A stretch of DNA of 64,000 nt from Aphrocallistes beatrix. Its lineage: Eukaryota > Porifera > Hexactinellida > Sceptrulophora > Aphrocallistidae. The stretch is taken from the NCBI GenBank assembly GCA_963281255.1, contig OY725500.1:3901184-3965183 (forward strand), written 5' to 3'. A model generated the notes under the pieces. That model was not told where the DNA came from. It saw only the letters and a list, made by a program, of their open reading frames with translations, and searched no databases. Both the position numbers and the translations under genes were made by a program. Each line of letters opens with the position of its first letter. Within the stretch, counting starts at the first letter, position 1. Positions 1-9,600 of this stretch are shown here, piece after piece.

Positions 1-1
1 C

Positions 2-62
2 GGTTTCAACCTGACCACTTTTTAGTCTCAGCCGGACCACTTCACACCTGGTGACTACGGCC
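2..62 (+). repeat. Dispersed repeat, left copy of an inverted pair
   Basis: Begins GGTTTCAACCTGACCACTT and, after about 20 extra bases, continues GACCACTTCACACCTGGTGA. The same words occur reverse-complemented at 6001-6036. The extra bases carry a second GGACCACTT, so this copy may hold a small duplication. The element class is unknown. Confidence 0.55.
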
Positions 63-644
63 TTGTATAGTTAGAAACAATAGGTGACCTGGGCATAACA
101 AGTACATTCCGAGAGCAAGGAAACAATAACATAAATAAATCGTGCACAGTATGTTTTTAATAAAAAACAAATCGATATATACGTATACCTATACAAGGGC
201 AGTGGAAGCAGTTAGAATGTGATCAGGCCTGATCGTTTCCGTCGTCCCTGTAGTACATATCGTGTATACCGTATGTACGTCAATGAAAGCTACAATAGGA
301 ATTTGTTTCTTAATTTACACGGTAAATGTTGAGGAAAGATGTTTCTTCTACTCAATTCTACTTGATAAGCCCAAATGAAGGCAGTTATTTTTATTTTGCA
401 AATGCAAATGAATAGTTTTTGAAGTGGTAAATGTTGTTTAAGAGTTAGCTAATTAGCAGAATTTATAGTCTCCAATGATAGAAATTAATCATTTTATTTC
501 GATTATAAAGAATGTAAGACATTCTTTATATAATAATGAAGTATTCTAAGCATGACCAATGAAAAAATGAATGCTTTTGAGTGAAAAGTCGCATGGGAAT
601 ATACGTATAAACTAGTGTAATGTTAGTTTTTAAATTTCGTGGTT
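63..644. other. Gene-free AT-rich leader
   Basis: I see no coding potential here. An in-frame TAG at 624 closes the frame ahead of the ATG at 645, so this stretch is probably the promoter and 5' UTR of the next gene. I see no convincing TATA box. Confidence 0.4.
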
Positions 645-2996
645 ATGATCTTTTCAAATTTACAGTTAATTTTATTCGCATTATGCTGTGTTGGAATTCT
701 CAGTGTGATTCTACCATTACCTAGATGTACTTCAGTATTTCCTGAACACCTTCATGAGGGAGATCAGCTGTTCAGAAAATATTTTAATCAATTGAATGAG
801 AAAGTTCAAGCAAATTCAAACATTACTGAAAAGTCAGAGTACTACCCTCAACTAGTGTTGGTTATCGGTCAGGTGCTAAGAGACAACTTGATGGTAGAAT
901 GGATTTATCCTTACGAAAATTCGTCCAGAACGTTTAGACTTAGAGTAGGTGTTTCTAATTTGGTTAATGGACGAGACTCGATGAGCAGTTATTCCACTAT
1001 TCAGGATATCGATACAGAGACAGGATATACATACATTGAATTGCCAAATACAATCTGTCAGTATGATTATATCGTATTTCAAACTTGTACCAATTTTTCA
1101 AACAATGGATCTGGATATTCAGAAGATAAAGAAAGATGTGATAAGCCGCAAATCATCATAACAGCGGCAACTAGATTGAGAGAAGAAGAACCAATGATTC
1201 TTAACACATCTGTCACTGGGAATGAAATTCTTTTGGATGTGAATTCAGAAGTCAAAATAGAAGAAAATGAAAAAGTAATCCTTGAATGCATTGTAAGTGA
1301 TCTAAGTAGTGATACGAATCGAGTGGCTTATAGTCTAGAAGAAAGGGTTTTGGAAATTGAAGCTACAAAATATCGATTGAAAGCACATGGACTACGATTT
1401 GCGTCCACTTATCTGTGCGTAATCCAAATTCATTCACCCGAGTTCTACCGATTGTATTCAAAAGATATTTTGAGCTTCAAAACTAAAAGAAAAAATGAAA
1501 ATGAGAATGCAGTGAAAAAAGAAAGTAAGGAAAGAATAAAATTTAGGAGATCCATGTCCGCTGTAGATGAAGCTATGATGAAGAAAATAGAATGGCTCAG
1601 GGAGCAACCTTGGTTTATGAAAAGAGATCAGGGTACTAAAAGAGTAAGCTTTCGAACAGTTGCCAGTCGTAGAATATCATCCTTACCAGAATCAATGAAA
1701 GAAAATATGAAAAATAACATCAAGGAATACAAAAAAAGGAAAGACAATGAAAAATTAGAGAAGTTAATGACTGAAATAGTACAAAATAATAGAAGAAGGA
1801 AATGCAAATTAGATGCGTTAGATCACCTTATGAAACAGGTTCTAGACAGAACGCAACTTCCAACAGTCAGCAAGGAGCAACCAACGATAAAGAAGGAACA
1901 ACCAACACTAAAGAAGGAACAACCAACACTAAAGAAGGAACAACCAACAATGAAGAAAGAACAACCAACAATAAAGAAGGAACAACCAACAATAAAGAAG
2001 GAGCAACCAACACTAAAGAAGGAGCAACCAACGATAAAGAAGGAGCAACCAACACTAAAGAAGGAGCAACCAACGATAAAGAAGGAGCAACCAACACTAA
2101 AGAAGGAGCAACCAACGATAAAGAAGGAGCAACCAACAATAAAGAAGGAGCAACCAACAATAAAGAAGGAGCAACCAACAATGAAGAAAGAACAACCAAC
2201 AATAAAGAAGGAACAACCAACAATAAAGAAGGAGCAACCAACACTAAAGAAGGAGCAACCAACGGTAAAGAAGGAACAACCAACAATAAAGAAAGAACAA
2301 CTAACAGTAGAGAAAGAGCAACCAACTGTTAAGAAGGAGCAACCAACAATAAAGAAGGAGCAACCAACACTAAAGAAGGAGCAACCAACGATAAAGAAGG
2401 AGCAACCAACAATAAAGAAGGAGCAACCAACGATAAAGAAGGAGCAACCAACGATAAAGAAGGAACAACCAACACTAAAGAAGGAGCAACCAACAATGAA
2501 GAAAGAACAACCAACAATAAAGAAGGAACAGCCAACAATAAAGACGGAACAACCAACACTAAAGAAGGAACAACCAACACTAAAGAAGGAACAACCAACA
2601 CTAAAGAAGGAACAACCAACACTAAAGAAGGAACAACCAACACTAAAGAAGGAGCAACCAGCACTAAAGAAGGAACAACCAACACTAAAGAAGGAGCAAC
2701 CAACACTAAAGAAAGAACAACCAACAATAAAGAAGGAGCAACCAACACTAAAGAAAGAACAACCAACAGTAAAGAAGGAACAACCAACACTAAAGAAGGA
2801 GCAACCAACTGTTAAGAAGGAACCAACTGTTGAAAAGCAACAACCTCAAGTCGAAGTAGTGTCATGTAAAAATAAAGGGGAAGTCAACAGATATCGAAAT
2901 TTTATTGAAAATTTTAAGACAAAGAAGCATCTCAACGTGATATTTAGCGGGAATTTCAAGTATGGAAATAAACATATTCCAATATGTACTATTTAG
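645..2996 (+). CDS. Secreted protein with Ig/FN3-like head and EQPTxKK heptad repeat tail
   Basis: A single-exon frame of 783 residues from the ATG at 645; the GTG six bases upstream is not a likely start in a eukaryote. Residues 1-30 form a hydrophobic signal peptide. Residues 65-290 are cysteine-containing and beta-rich, with several NxS/T sites and a VILEC...YLCVI pattern like an Ig or fibronectin III fold; this is weak resemblance, not a firm call. Residues 290-400 are Lys/Glu-rich and probably helical. About residues 411-725 are 45 copies of the heptapeptide EQPT-[I/L/M/V]-KK. A short ordered tail with one Cys follows. The repeats are strongly basic and proline-bearing, so they suggest an extended, disordered extracellular or matrix polymer. 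Function is unknown. The nucleotide repeat probably changes in length between individuals. Confidence 0.7.
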   Translation: MIFSNLQLILFALCCVGILSVILPLPRCTSVFPEHLHEGDQLFRKYFNQLNEKVQANSNITEKSEYYPQLVLVIGQVLRDNLMVEWIYPYENSSRTFRLRVGVSNLVNGRDSMSSYSTIQDIDTETGYTYIELPNTICQYDYIVFQTCTNFSNNGSGYSEDKERCDKPQIIITAATRLREEEPMILNTSVTGNEILLDVNSEVKIEENEKVILECIVSDLSSDTNRVAYSLEERVLEIEATKYRLKAHGLRFASTYLCVIQIHSPEFYRLYSKDILSFKTKRKNENENAVKKESKERIKFRRSMSAVDEAMMKKIEWLREQPWFMKRDQGTKRVSFRTVASRRISSLPESMKENMKNNIKEYKKRKDNEKLEKLMTEIVQNNRRRKCKLDALDHLMKQVLDRTQLPTVSKEQPTIKKEQPTLKKEQPTLKKEQPTMKKEQPTIKKEQPTIKKEQPTLKKEQPTIKKEQPTLKKEQPTIKKEQPTLKKEQPTIKKEQPTIKKEQPTIKKEQPTMKKEQPTIKKEQPTIKKEQPTLKKEQPTVKKEQPTIKKEQLTVEKEQPTVKKEQPTIKKEQPTLKKEQPTIKKEQPTIKKEQPTIKKEQPTIKKEQPTLKKEQPTMKKEQPTIKKEQPTIKTEQPTLKKEQPTLKKEQPTLKKEQPTLKKEQPTLKKEQPALKKEQPTLKKEQPTLKKEQPTIKKEQPTLKKEQPTVKKEQPTLKKEQPTVKKEPTVEKQQPQVEVVSCKNKGEVNRYRNFIENFKTKKHLNVIFSGNFKYGNKHIPICTI
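1863..2835 (+). repeat. 21-bp coding minisatellite, about 45 copies
   Basis: Tandem 21-bp unit GARCAACCAACANTAAAGAAG. Variation is concentrated in the codon that reads I, L, M or V and in the GAA/GAG Glu codon. One unit reads QLTV and one QPAL. Three or more of the six frames stay open through the array, which is a by-product of the unit being 7 codons long. Confidence 0.95.
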
Positions 2997-3256
2997 ATCA
3001 CTTAAATCAGTTTTAGCCAGACAGTATTCTTTATTTAACTTGGATTTCTGGCTTGAAATATTATTATTTAGCCAATAATTAAATTCTGTGATTTATTATC
3101 TGATTATCATACATTGAAATAACGAAATGAAGACAATTTGGGATATTATACTGCAGTATCAAATAATCTAACTGAGAATATCAAAGTTTAATGTAGAAAC
3201 TATTTTTTTAGGTTGAATAGATGCGAAATATCGTTAAAAGATGTGGCAATATTCGT
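2997..3256. other. 3' flank, nothing recognised
   Basis: AT-rich sequence with no coding signal between the stop of the heptad-repeat gene and the MITE at 3257. Confidence 0.4.
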
Positions 3257-3423
3257 CAGGGCCGGCGGAACTGGTCCGGCTGGTCCGGCTTTGGCCGGAC
3301 CAATTTTATGCAATTATGGCTTATTTCATATGCAAATTTGCTTTTGGCCGGACCAACTTCCACTTTGGCCGGACCAACTTCCGCTTTGGCCGGACCAATA
3401 AAAAGTTGCTTCCGCCGGGCCTG
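3257..3423. mobile_element. GC-rich MITE with CAGGGCCGGCGGAA ends and 5-bp TSD
   Basis: The ends are CAGGGCCGGCGGAA and TTCCGCCGGGCCTG, an inverted repeat with one mismatch. Direct repeats TTCGT (3252-3256 and 3424-3428) flank it exactly. Inside are direct and inverted copies of TTTGGCCGGACCAA with a 21-bp period near 3350-3410. CAGGG ends are typical of hAT-like elements, and a 5-bp target duplication would fit the hAT5 type. No transposase is encoded. Confidence 0.75.
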
Positions 3424-3659
3424 TTCGTGGCATGAGGAAAGTAGAAAAAAAGATAGCGGTACTTATTATTGTAATTGAGACAAGGATAGTGGGTATTATT
3501 GATAAAGAATTGCTTTATATGTACGATAGTGGACCAAGTACATGTTATGTAGCAGTAATTATATAGTTCTGAAAGAATAGGCCACCACCTAACATTATGA
3601 AAATTGAGTAATTATATATATATACTACTGAGTATACCTGGTTAAGATCTAAGAACGAA

Positions 3660-5719
3660 ATGGTAGATGCTCCACGAACAATTAATTTGATCTACATTCT
3701 GAAAGAAGTTGGGCAGGATGGAATTGCTTTTTTCGGATTCGGGCTAATCATCGGAATAGGACTCATTCAATCCCTCTTAATGCTGCCAATAAACCTCAGA
3801 CTCACTGCTCAACTGATAATGCAAGTATTCAAATATCGTTACATCGTAAAATATCATGCGGAAGGTTTAGACAAGACAGTTCTTTCGGCATATTTCGAAC
3901 ATTTCAAGGCAATATTATGCATCTTGGTTTTCTTGCTAATCTTCAACACCTTCAACGTAGCACGGTCGATTTATTTTCTAGAATCCCTTGGCCCGGAAGA
4001 ATTGAGCCATGAATACAGAGTGTTCACCATCATTGGAACGTTCACCAACATATCAGGAAGGTGCATTATTTTAGGTGGACTTGTCATGCTATACCAAATT
4101 TACTGTTATTTCAAAGAAGAAAAATTCAGGTTTTATTTTATCATTATTACTTATATCATCACGTCTGTGATATATTTCATTATTTACTCAAACTTAATTG
4201 AAACTCAGCTCGCGAAAATAGACCTGTTAATCAATAATGCAATTCCAGTGAAATTTAAATATTCAAAAGTTGTGCAATATGTGCTGAGAGAAAGGTTAAT
4301 ACTTGGTTCCTTAGAATTGATCGTTTATATTATTTTTCCAACCAGTCTGATTTTCGCATTTATCCGCAAGATCCAACGTTACGTCAATGCAAAGCTTGAA
4401 GAATTCCGGTTAAGTGGATACGCAGAACATATCGAATATGAAATTTACGCAAACAAACTCAGAGCTGGTAAGATATTGAAGATGGCAAGCTGGGGTACAT
4501 TTATACTCGGGGTACTTTATTTAACAAGTGGAACTTTAAAATCCTTCATTTATTTCATCTTCCAATCAGTCATTAATCCTAACATAAGTAGTGAAAGCAC
4601 TAAAATTATTGTCCAAATAATGATCATCGCTGGTGAACTTTTCTCACTGCTCCCAAGCATTATTTATTCAATTTTCTTAGTGAGTTTATATGGTTGTATT
4701 TCCGAAACAGGACTAAAGTTAAATACTCCGGCTACCACACCAGGGATATCCTTCTCTCAGAATTAACTCGTGACGAAAGCCAAGAAAACAAGCAAAAAGA
4801 ACTGCATGATACTTTCTACAAGCCAAAAAATAAAATAATCTTAATCTCCTACGCTATTCTCATACCATTAATTGGGTGTACATTAAGCGCAACGATCTCT
4901 CCCATATTATCCATAAAAAGGAGTGAAGAGATGCAGTTGAAACCTGGAGATTATTACCAACTCGAAGGAAGTCAATTACAGACAAGCTTGGATTCTTGTT
5001 CAGGAGACTTAACTTTATCAACTACATACGACACAAAAGAGCTTCTATCTAGTAAATATAGTGCATTTTATCGCGAAATTAATACAGCAAATTGTTCTGA
5101 GAGAATTTTTGCTTATAAAGTAACTCTCCCACTGCGAAATATCACAGAAACTACAATTTATACTACAACGCCACCCACGCCAGAAAAAACATTTGGTCTC
5201 TTGTGGTTAACCCAGAATTCAACAGCTTACGGAGTCAATGGAAGATTTCTCAGAATGTTTTCAGAATATCCTTGCTATTTATACCAATTCGATACAGTTC
5301 AACCGTTACTTGATAAGAAGATCCCAATATGCGGTCTCGTTCAAACAACCATCCCTGATTTCCCCATCTTTGACTGCAAAGGCGAAAATTGCACTGTTCT
5401 CAGAGCAGGAATGTATCGATTCGGTACTAATAAAATGGAATTTCGTGTCGACAAAATAATTCCCAAAACCGTTACTAAAGGTGTACCAATCGCAGATATA
5501 AGAAATGAGTCGATAAAAAATTATAATTTTTTATCTTATCAATCTCCAGGAAAGTTAGAATTTAGTCTACACGCTCCAGTTCGAAGTGAGAGAGTCTGTC
5601 CAATTAGATTCACATGTAAACACTCCCATATATGGGAGGCCTTTCTGATCCTTATCGGAGTTTTTGTTGTATCAAGTGCCATGCTAAGTATTGGTGTATT
5701 CTGTATTCATAAAATTTAA
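3660..5719 (+). CDS. Unrecognised polytopic membrane protein, two exons
   Basis: The ATG at 3660 opens a frame rich in membrane segments that stops at 4766. An overlapping frame from 4694 continues to 5719 but lacks an ATG near its start. Removing an intron at 4693-4760 (phase 1, acceptor TCCTTCTCTCAG) joins them into about 663 residues. The donor GTTGTA is weak, so a one-base disruption or two genes remains possible. About seven hydrophobic helices precede the junction (roughly residues 19-43, 75-98, 118-147, 158-180, 215-240, 270-295, 310-344), an eighth follows near residue 370, then an extracellular-looking stretch with many Cys and NxS/T sites and a last helix near the C terminus. I recognise no family. 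Orphan receptor, channel or scramblase-like roles cannot be separated from sequence alone. Confidence 0.6.
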
Positions 5720-6065
5720 CAACCAGTTTTAAAGAACTTTTATATGTCTTTTTAGCAACATTCCCCCTCTATTGTAACACAGGGTTTGAGGGACTTGGCG
5801 GGGTAGAGGGTGAGGGGGACAGGAGATTCCCCAAAAATACTCTAAAATTGGCATTGACAATCTGTTGATAGAGTAGGGTCTGTATCAACTATCAAGCTTT
5901 AGGGTATGTAGTAAGCCCAACCTATCGCTATGGGAGAATGGAAGATGAATATTTGCATCCAAGGATACTTGTAGGAACGAATTAATACTCTAAGCAAGAC
6001 CACAGCCACCAGGTTTGAAGTGGTCAGGTTGAAACCAGTATTACCGTACGCTTTCTGAGATAAAA
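5720..6065. other. 3' flank with inverted copy of the end repeat
   Basis: No gene seen. Holds G-rich non-coding sequence near 5770-5830 and, at 6001-6036, the reverse complement of the repeat at 2-62 (GGTTTCAACCTGACCACTT read on the minus strand). The two copies bracket the first two genes of the window. Confidence 0.45.
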
Positions 6066-6221
6066 TGAGACTATATTTTGATCAGAAAATATCTAGAATT
6101 TTGATAAGAAAACCAATGTAGAATTTTGGTCAGGAATGTGGAATTTGTATTAATTAGCATTGAAATTCCACTTTTCTTATCAAAATTCTGCATATTTTCT
6201 GATCAAAATATACAATCTCGA
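6066..6221. mobile_element. Palindromic MITE, TTTTGATCAGAAA family
   Basis: Left end GAGACTATATTTTGATCAG and right end CTGATCAAAATATACAATCTC are inverted repeats, and most of the element pairs with itself (for example GAATTTTGATAAG with CTTATCAAAATTC). A second copy lies at 30718-30902. No coding capacity. Confidence 0.7.
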
Positions 6222-6688
6222 TAAAATCAGTTAATTAAAAGTGGTCCTGTTGGACACCTGGACAACCGCACTGGTGGCTCCGGCCATGCTAAGTGATTAA
6301 AAATGTAATTAGTTACACAATGCCAAAGCGTTTGAAAATGTAAAATGAGATTACATCAAATAATGTAAGTATTTACAATTCTGATAAAACCAGCATTGCA
6401 CACGCAGAAATATAATATTTTATCATTTTTGTAATAGGCCAACCACTCTATATCATTTCTCATCTGTAATCTACTATCAAAAGAGCGGAGAAATAAAAGA
6501 AATGAGAATTTATTACAAGTGATGATATGTTCTAACAGATGGACATTTACCTATTGTCTAATAGTCTACTATGACATATTTTTATAAGTTAAAACCCTAT
6601 ATAAATATGACTGTGTATGCTTTCGAGCTTTGAAATAAATAAATCACTTTTTTTACTTTTAAATAATCAAACAGTTGCATTTGTTAGA
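6222..6688. other. 5' region of the RhoGAP gene
   Basis: AT-rich, with no separate gene. A TATA-like CTATATAAATATG lies at 6597-6609. An ATG at 6617 is in frame with the ATG at 6689 but would add 24 residues that look like translated UTR. Confidence 0.35.
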
Positions 6689-9600
6689 ATGAGTACTCAA
6701 ACAGAAACAGAACAAGAGTTCAATCTAGCCCGAGATGTGATATACACCAAAGTAGATCTGAAGAATAAATCCACCAGGAGGAAAAACCTAGAGAGAAGAG
6801 AATCGGACAAGATCGACTACCTGATACCAGCCATCTCGGAGGCTTCAGCTGAACTTAGAAATTCTGATTCAAACTTGTATGCGTCACTAGATTCAACTTT
6901 GCCTTCTCATCATACCACTTTGTATGCTTCAGTGGGCGATATTAATTCAAATATTAATGACCAAGCAGATACACCTGTACAACAAGTTAGTTCGTTATAA
7001 TTTTTAATTTTTAATTGGTTTCTATCATTCGTGGTTAGAATTAGTTGGATCTTGAGAATTTGATTCGTTGGCTTTTTCGAATAATTTAAAAGTCAATTAT
7101 TCGAGGATATTATTAATCTTTCTCAAACTTCTTATTCTGATTAATCTCGATAGGCATAGCAATTTCAGATTCCTTAAATACCTTTTACCTTTTCATATTA
7201 ATCATTATAAATCGTTTAAAAAACGTGTAAATAATACTTACCTTCAAATTCGTTTATACATTCGAATTATTAATATTCATATACAGTTTTCAGTTGATTT
7301 GTATCTTGTTTTTAACTTTCAATGGATGAATGTTCATTAGATATCTTGACACCTCTTAATGGGCATATGTATGTGGTCAAGTGATGATGACTTATTCCTA
7401 TGTTGCCCAAAAACGTTTCCTCAAAAAGTTCACAATTTTTCACACCTCTGAGAGGCTCGAGTAGGTGTTAAAAGTGGCTTAACTGAAAATGAGAAGAGAT
7501 AGAGATTAGGTTACTTGAGACGAAACGTTTATTTGGCATCACAACACATTTCTATATAAATATTTTCATGATCAGACGATAATGACTCATCAATGATAGC
7601 ATAATGTATAAAACATATCTTAAAGATACCTCAGGTTGCTTTCACCTTTATCATGCAGTCGCCATCCAGACATTCACATTCCTTAAATACCTTCTTATAT
7701 TGACCATTATAAATCGTTTAAAAAATAAATTGCAATTAATAAATAACACTTACTTCAAATTCTATATTCAATATTCACATCCAGTTTTCAGTTTGATTTG
7801 TATCTTGTTTTTGTATGGAAATACTACTAATATTGAAAAATTATCTTCTTTTATACAATTTTTTTGCTTTAGACTAAAATGAATTTATTTCGCAACAACA
7901 CCGGACCTATTAAGAAAATCCGCGCACCCCCTCCAGCAATCCCTCCCCCCTATCGCATCCGAGAGGAGATTGAAGAAAAACCGCAAGCAGCCTCAGATAA
8001 TATCGCGATGCGTCGCACAAAGTCGACAGGGTCTGCTTCTATGTGTAGAGCAAATATAACCAACGAGAAGAGCAGAGAAGATGAAGTGGTCGTGAAAGGA
8101 AACAAATGCTTGAAGACGTTGATTCAAAATTTAAGAAACAAAGAGAGTGAGTTCGGAATTTTAGTTCTTGTATAGGCAGTAGTGGCTCCAGAGATTTTTA
8201 TTTAGAGGGCCAACTTAAATTCGACTGTCCTAGAATGACGTAGAAGACCAGCGTTAATGTAGGGGTGTAGCCAGGATTTTGGATGAGGGATTGAGCGAGC
8301 AAATAAGGGGATTTGCTTGTCCCCCATAAATTTTCAAATCTTAGATGCTTAAATGTTGATCTACAGCTATTCTAACCGTCTATGGAGCAATAATTTTGAT
8401 CTAATTCATCTTATTATTCATTCACTTTGATGCATACAAATCAAGACAAAGTAGAAAGCAACTTTATAACTTTATTTGTGGGGGCCATGAGCCTCCTATC
8501 CTCCCCCTTGGAGCCGCTACTATATATAGGATATCAAATAGAAATCAGAAATCTGTTCTAATAACCACACAATGCATGTGTTGAAATCTGAACATTGAAG
8601 ACAGGGTCGACTCTGCTTAATAGGGTCACATCGGTCAGAGGACATTTGCCCTGATTAAGCAGAGAAATCTATTAACCGAAAATATTTTGCATTAGCTTCT
8701 ATGTGTGAGAGCTATTCTGGTACTGCCAAAAGTGGCCCGATTAAGCGGTTGACCCGATTAAACAGTGACCCTATTAAGCAGAGTCGACTGTATTAATTAC
8801 TGAGAAAGTTCGCATTATCTGACAACACTTTGAAGGGCACGACTACATTTATCGAAACTTGAACTTGACAACAAACTCTCTAACCCCAGTACACACTGGA
8901 TACATTGTTTTCATAAATATAGGATTCATTATATCAAATGTCACAAACGTCACTATCAAAGTATTTATCAACCGATGATGACACATATACAGTCGACTCC
9001 GCTTAATAGGGTCACATCGGTCAGAGGACATTTTGGCCCGATTAAGCGGAGAACCCTATTAACCGAACATATTTTTTATTAGTTTCTATGTATAAGAGCT
9101 ATTCCGTTCCTGCCAAAAGTGACCCGATTAAGCGGAGTCGACTGTATTTCGGTTTATATGCGCTTATGATCAGATATATTTGCTCTTGTAGCTCCAAAGC
9201 CTGGTACAGTCCCGACGCAGGCGTTACGACCTCAGAAACAAGACCCAAAGACTCCGCTGATGCCAGTTTCCATCCTATCCTCTAAACCTCAAACCTTCGC
9301 TGTCGAAAATCGCTCACACTCGAATGACTCACTACTCACTGCATCTGATTCTTCCCTTTCTCCGACTACCTCATTCACTCCGCTCTCCTCGACTAATAAA
9401 CAGCTCAAAAGCGCCCCATCGACTCCGATAAAACCCGTGTTTAACAATCGTAATCATTCAATGCCCTCACTCACAAAGAAGATCGTACCCTCACCCCAGA
9501 AACAGCTCCTCCAGTCCCCTACTACCTCCCCCATCAACAAGAAACACCCACTACGCCTTCCACCACCTCCTCCGTCCCAAGCACTCACATTGCCTCGCAA

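Noticed and set aside
1867-2808. Two long minus-strand ORFs of hydrophobic LLLVVPS repeats
   Set aside because: They are the antisense reading of the EQPTxKK minisatellite; no start context or unique sequence supports them.
3213-3478. Three overlapping plus-strand ORFs
   Set aside because: They lie across a GC-rich MITE with inverted ends and target duplication; the apparent coding is repeat composition.
4694-5719. Separate second gene downstream of the polytopic ORF
   Set aside because: No ATG before about residue 77 of that frame, and the frame begins in the middle of a hydrophobic protein; a short intron joins them more simply. Kept as an alternative in the feature.
7068-7882. Two ORFs of about 90 codons between RhoGAP exons 1 and 2
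   Set aside because: Phe/Leu/Ile/Lys-rich translation typical of AT-rich intron DNA, no motif, and the flanking exons splice over them in phase.
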